A DNA stretch of 34,183 nucleotides, taken from the NCBI RefSeq assembly GCF_018785315.1, contig NZ_WQPN01000170.1:1-34183 (forward strand), given 5' to 3'. The translations under genes were made by a program, and so were the position numbers. The stretch is from Clostridium sp. MCC353. GTDB taxonomy: Bacteria; Bacillota; Clostridia; Lachnospirales; Lachnospiraceae. The notes beneath the pieces are model-generated. The model searched no databases. It saw only the letters and a list, made by a program, of their open reading frames with translations, and had not been told where the DNA came from. This document shows positions 33,474-34,183 of the stretch, in pieces (the stretch's first letter is position 1; every line of letters starts with the position of its first letter).

Positions 33474-34076
33474 ATGAAAAGAACACCCAACAAAGCCAAC
33501 ATAAGAAAACTGCTGCTGAAGAGATTAGTTCTTCCCATTCTTCTGCTGCTCATCTGCGCTGCCATTTTCCTCTCTATCCCTGTCCGCAACTATCTGTCGC
33601 CCAGACCGTTAAACCAGACTGATCACATGGAAGAGCTTTATGATAAAAATGCCCCTTACATCACCTTAACCGCTGATACTCTTTATTATACCGGTTTCGA
33701 TTATCAGCATAATGGAAAGCTGAAAGGCCATTATTATTATACGCTGAACCAGAAACGCTGCCAGTTTTACCTCTTGAAAAACCAGGATAACCAGCTTCCC
33801 CAGCCTGTGCTTGAAAATGTGACACTAAAAGGAACGCTGGATCCGTTTGATTCCTTCCTCTACCATAGTTTAACAGCCCAAGTGGCCCAAAACCTCTCCT
33901 GGACAAGCCAGGAACTGGAATCCATATCGGTTCCCTATCTCATTTCCACCATCCCCTCCTACAAAATCCGCCAGCTGGTGCTGATGGCGGTATTGGCTTT
34001 CTGTGCATTGCTCGCTGTTGGGGATATCATAAAAAACTGCGTCCTGGCATCCATTCGCTTGGGGGGGAGGAGGTAA
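33474..34076 (+). CDS. Uncharacterised membrane protein with two membrane segments
   Basis: About 200 residues that I do not recognise. A basic N-terminus is followed by one membrane segment (LVLPILLLLICAAIFLSIPV, about residues 19-38). Then comes an extracytoplasmic region of about 130 residues rich in Tyr, Asn and Gln, then a second membrane segment near the C-terminus (LVLMAVLAFCALLAVGD) and a short basic tail. The region YDKNAPYITLTADTLYYTGFD suggests a sensory or envelope role, but this is only a guess. The start is fixed by the promoter, with a weak AAGGAA ribosome site. Its stop abuts the left edge of hairpin repeat copy 3. Confidence 0.75.
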   Translation: MKRTPNKANIRKLLLKRLVLPILLLLICAAIFLSIPVRNYLSPRPLNQTDHMEELYDKNAPYITLTADTLYYTGFDYQHNGKLKGHYYYTLNQKRCQFYLLKNQDNQLPQPVLENVTLKGTLDPFDSFLYHSLTAQVAQNLSWTSQELESISVPYLISTIPSYKIRQLVLMAVLAFCALLAVGDIIKNCVLASIRLGGRR

Positions 34077-34078
34077 AA

Positions 34079-34183
34079 TTGGGGGGTGATTGGTGAAAGG
34101 TACGCAGGAAAGCGGGAGGAGGGGACGGGCAGACGGCCGGATTTTTGGAAGGGGCCAGGCATAGGGGGATCCGGCGGTGCTGA
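34079..34183. repeat. Composite inverted-hairpin repeat, copy 3 (left end only)
   Basis: GGTGA...TACGCAGGAAAGC at 34092-34113 matches the left edge of copy 2 (16487-16510). The following bases (34104-34183) align without gaps to the complement of the A1 arm at 1-80, sharing GAGGGGACGG and TTGGAAGGGGCC blocks. It is therefore the left arm of an A-type palindrome that continues beyond the window. Confidence 0.8.

Overview
The window reads as chromosome of an anaerobic, low-to-mid GC Firmicute, most likely a gut-type Lachnospiraceae/Clostridia. The evidence is strong AGGAGG-type ribosome binding sites, an [FeFe]-hydrogenase maturation operon (hydE-hydG-hydF), a molybdenum hydroxylase operon, a ruvA-ruvB-zapA-U32-SEDS-PBP block, YprB and DUF5662 proteins, Hsp33 and CspA. 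Most genes lie on the minus strand; only the YihY protein, the YprB-like nuclease, cspA and a small membrane protein are on plus.

Layout from left to right. 1-766 is a non-coding composite hairpin repeat (copy 1, cut by the window edge). 767-8498 (minus) holds two tandem heterodimeric ABC exporters followed by an HD-domain protein, from one promoter at 8547-8575. 8714-9547 (plus) is a YihY/BrkB membrane protein that overlaps the 3' end of cysK. cysK has a consensus promoter set inside the stop of an M32 carboxypeptidase gene. hydF, hydG and hydE (12199-16108, minus) are transcribed hydE first, from a promoter with a long leader that carries two terminator-like hairpins. 16475-17442 is a complete copy of the composite hairpin repeat. 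Then come a NUDIX hydrolase, a three-subunit xanthine dehydrogenase-like operon with a palindromic operator over its -10 box, a cell-wall and recombination block (PBP, FtsW/RodA, U32, ZapA, RuvB, RuvA), the YprB-like nuclease, DUF5662, cspA, Hsp33, a methyltransferase and a membrane protein. The start of a third composite repeat runs off the right edge.

The most unusual content is this repeat family. Each composite has two giant imperfect palindromes (about 330-365 bp each), carrying the same core in opposite orientations and separated by a conserved spacer of about 245-290 bp with its own hairpin. The core (three-way-junction-like, two short hairpins) and the inner arms are conserved between copies, including their mismatches. 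The outer arms differ greatly in sequence between copies, yet within a copy they remain almost perfectly complementary (73 uninterrupted pairs in one case). No protein gene lies within the composites. This looks like a structured, mobile or transcribed element; I recognise no named family, and its function is unknown.

Other points of interest are the probable attenuator in front of hydE, a second small repeat found upstream of two promoters, an 18-bp tandem repeat in the hydE-hydG gap, and the matched catalytic asymmetry of the two ABC exporters. I saw no rRNA, tRNA, CRISPR array, transposase or phage gene.
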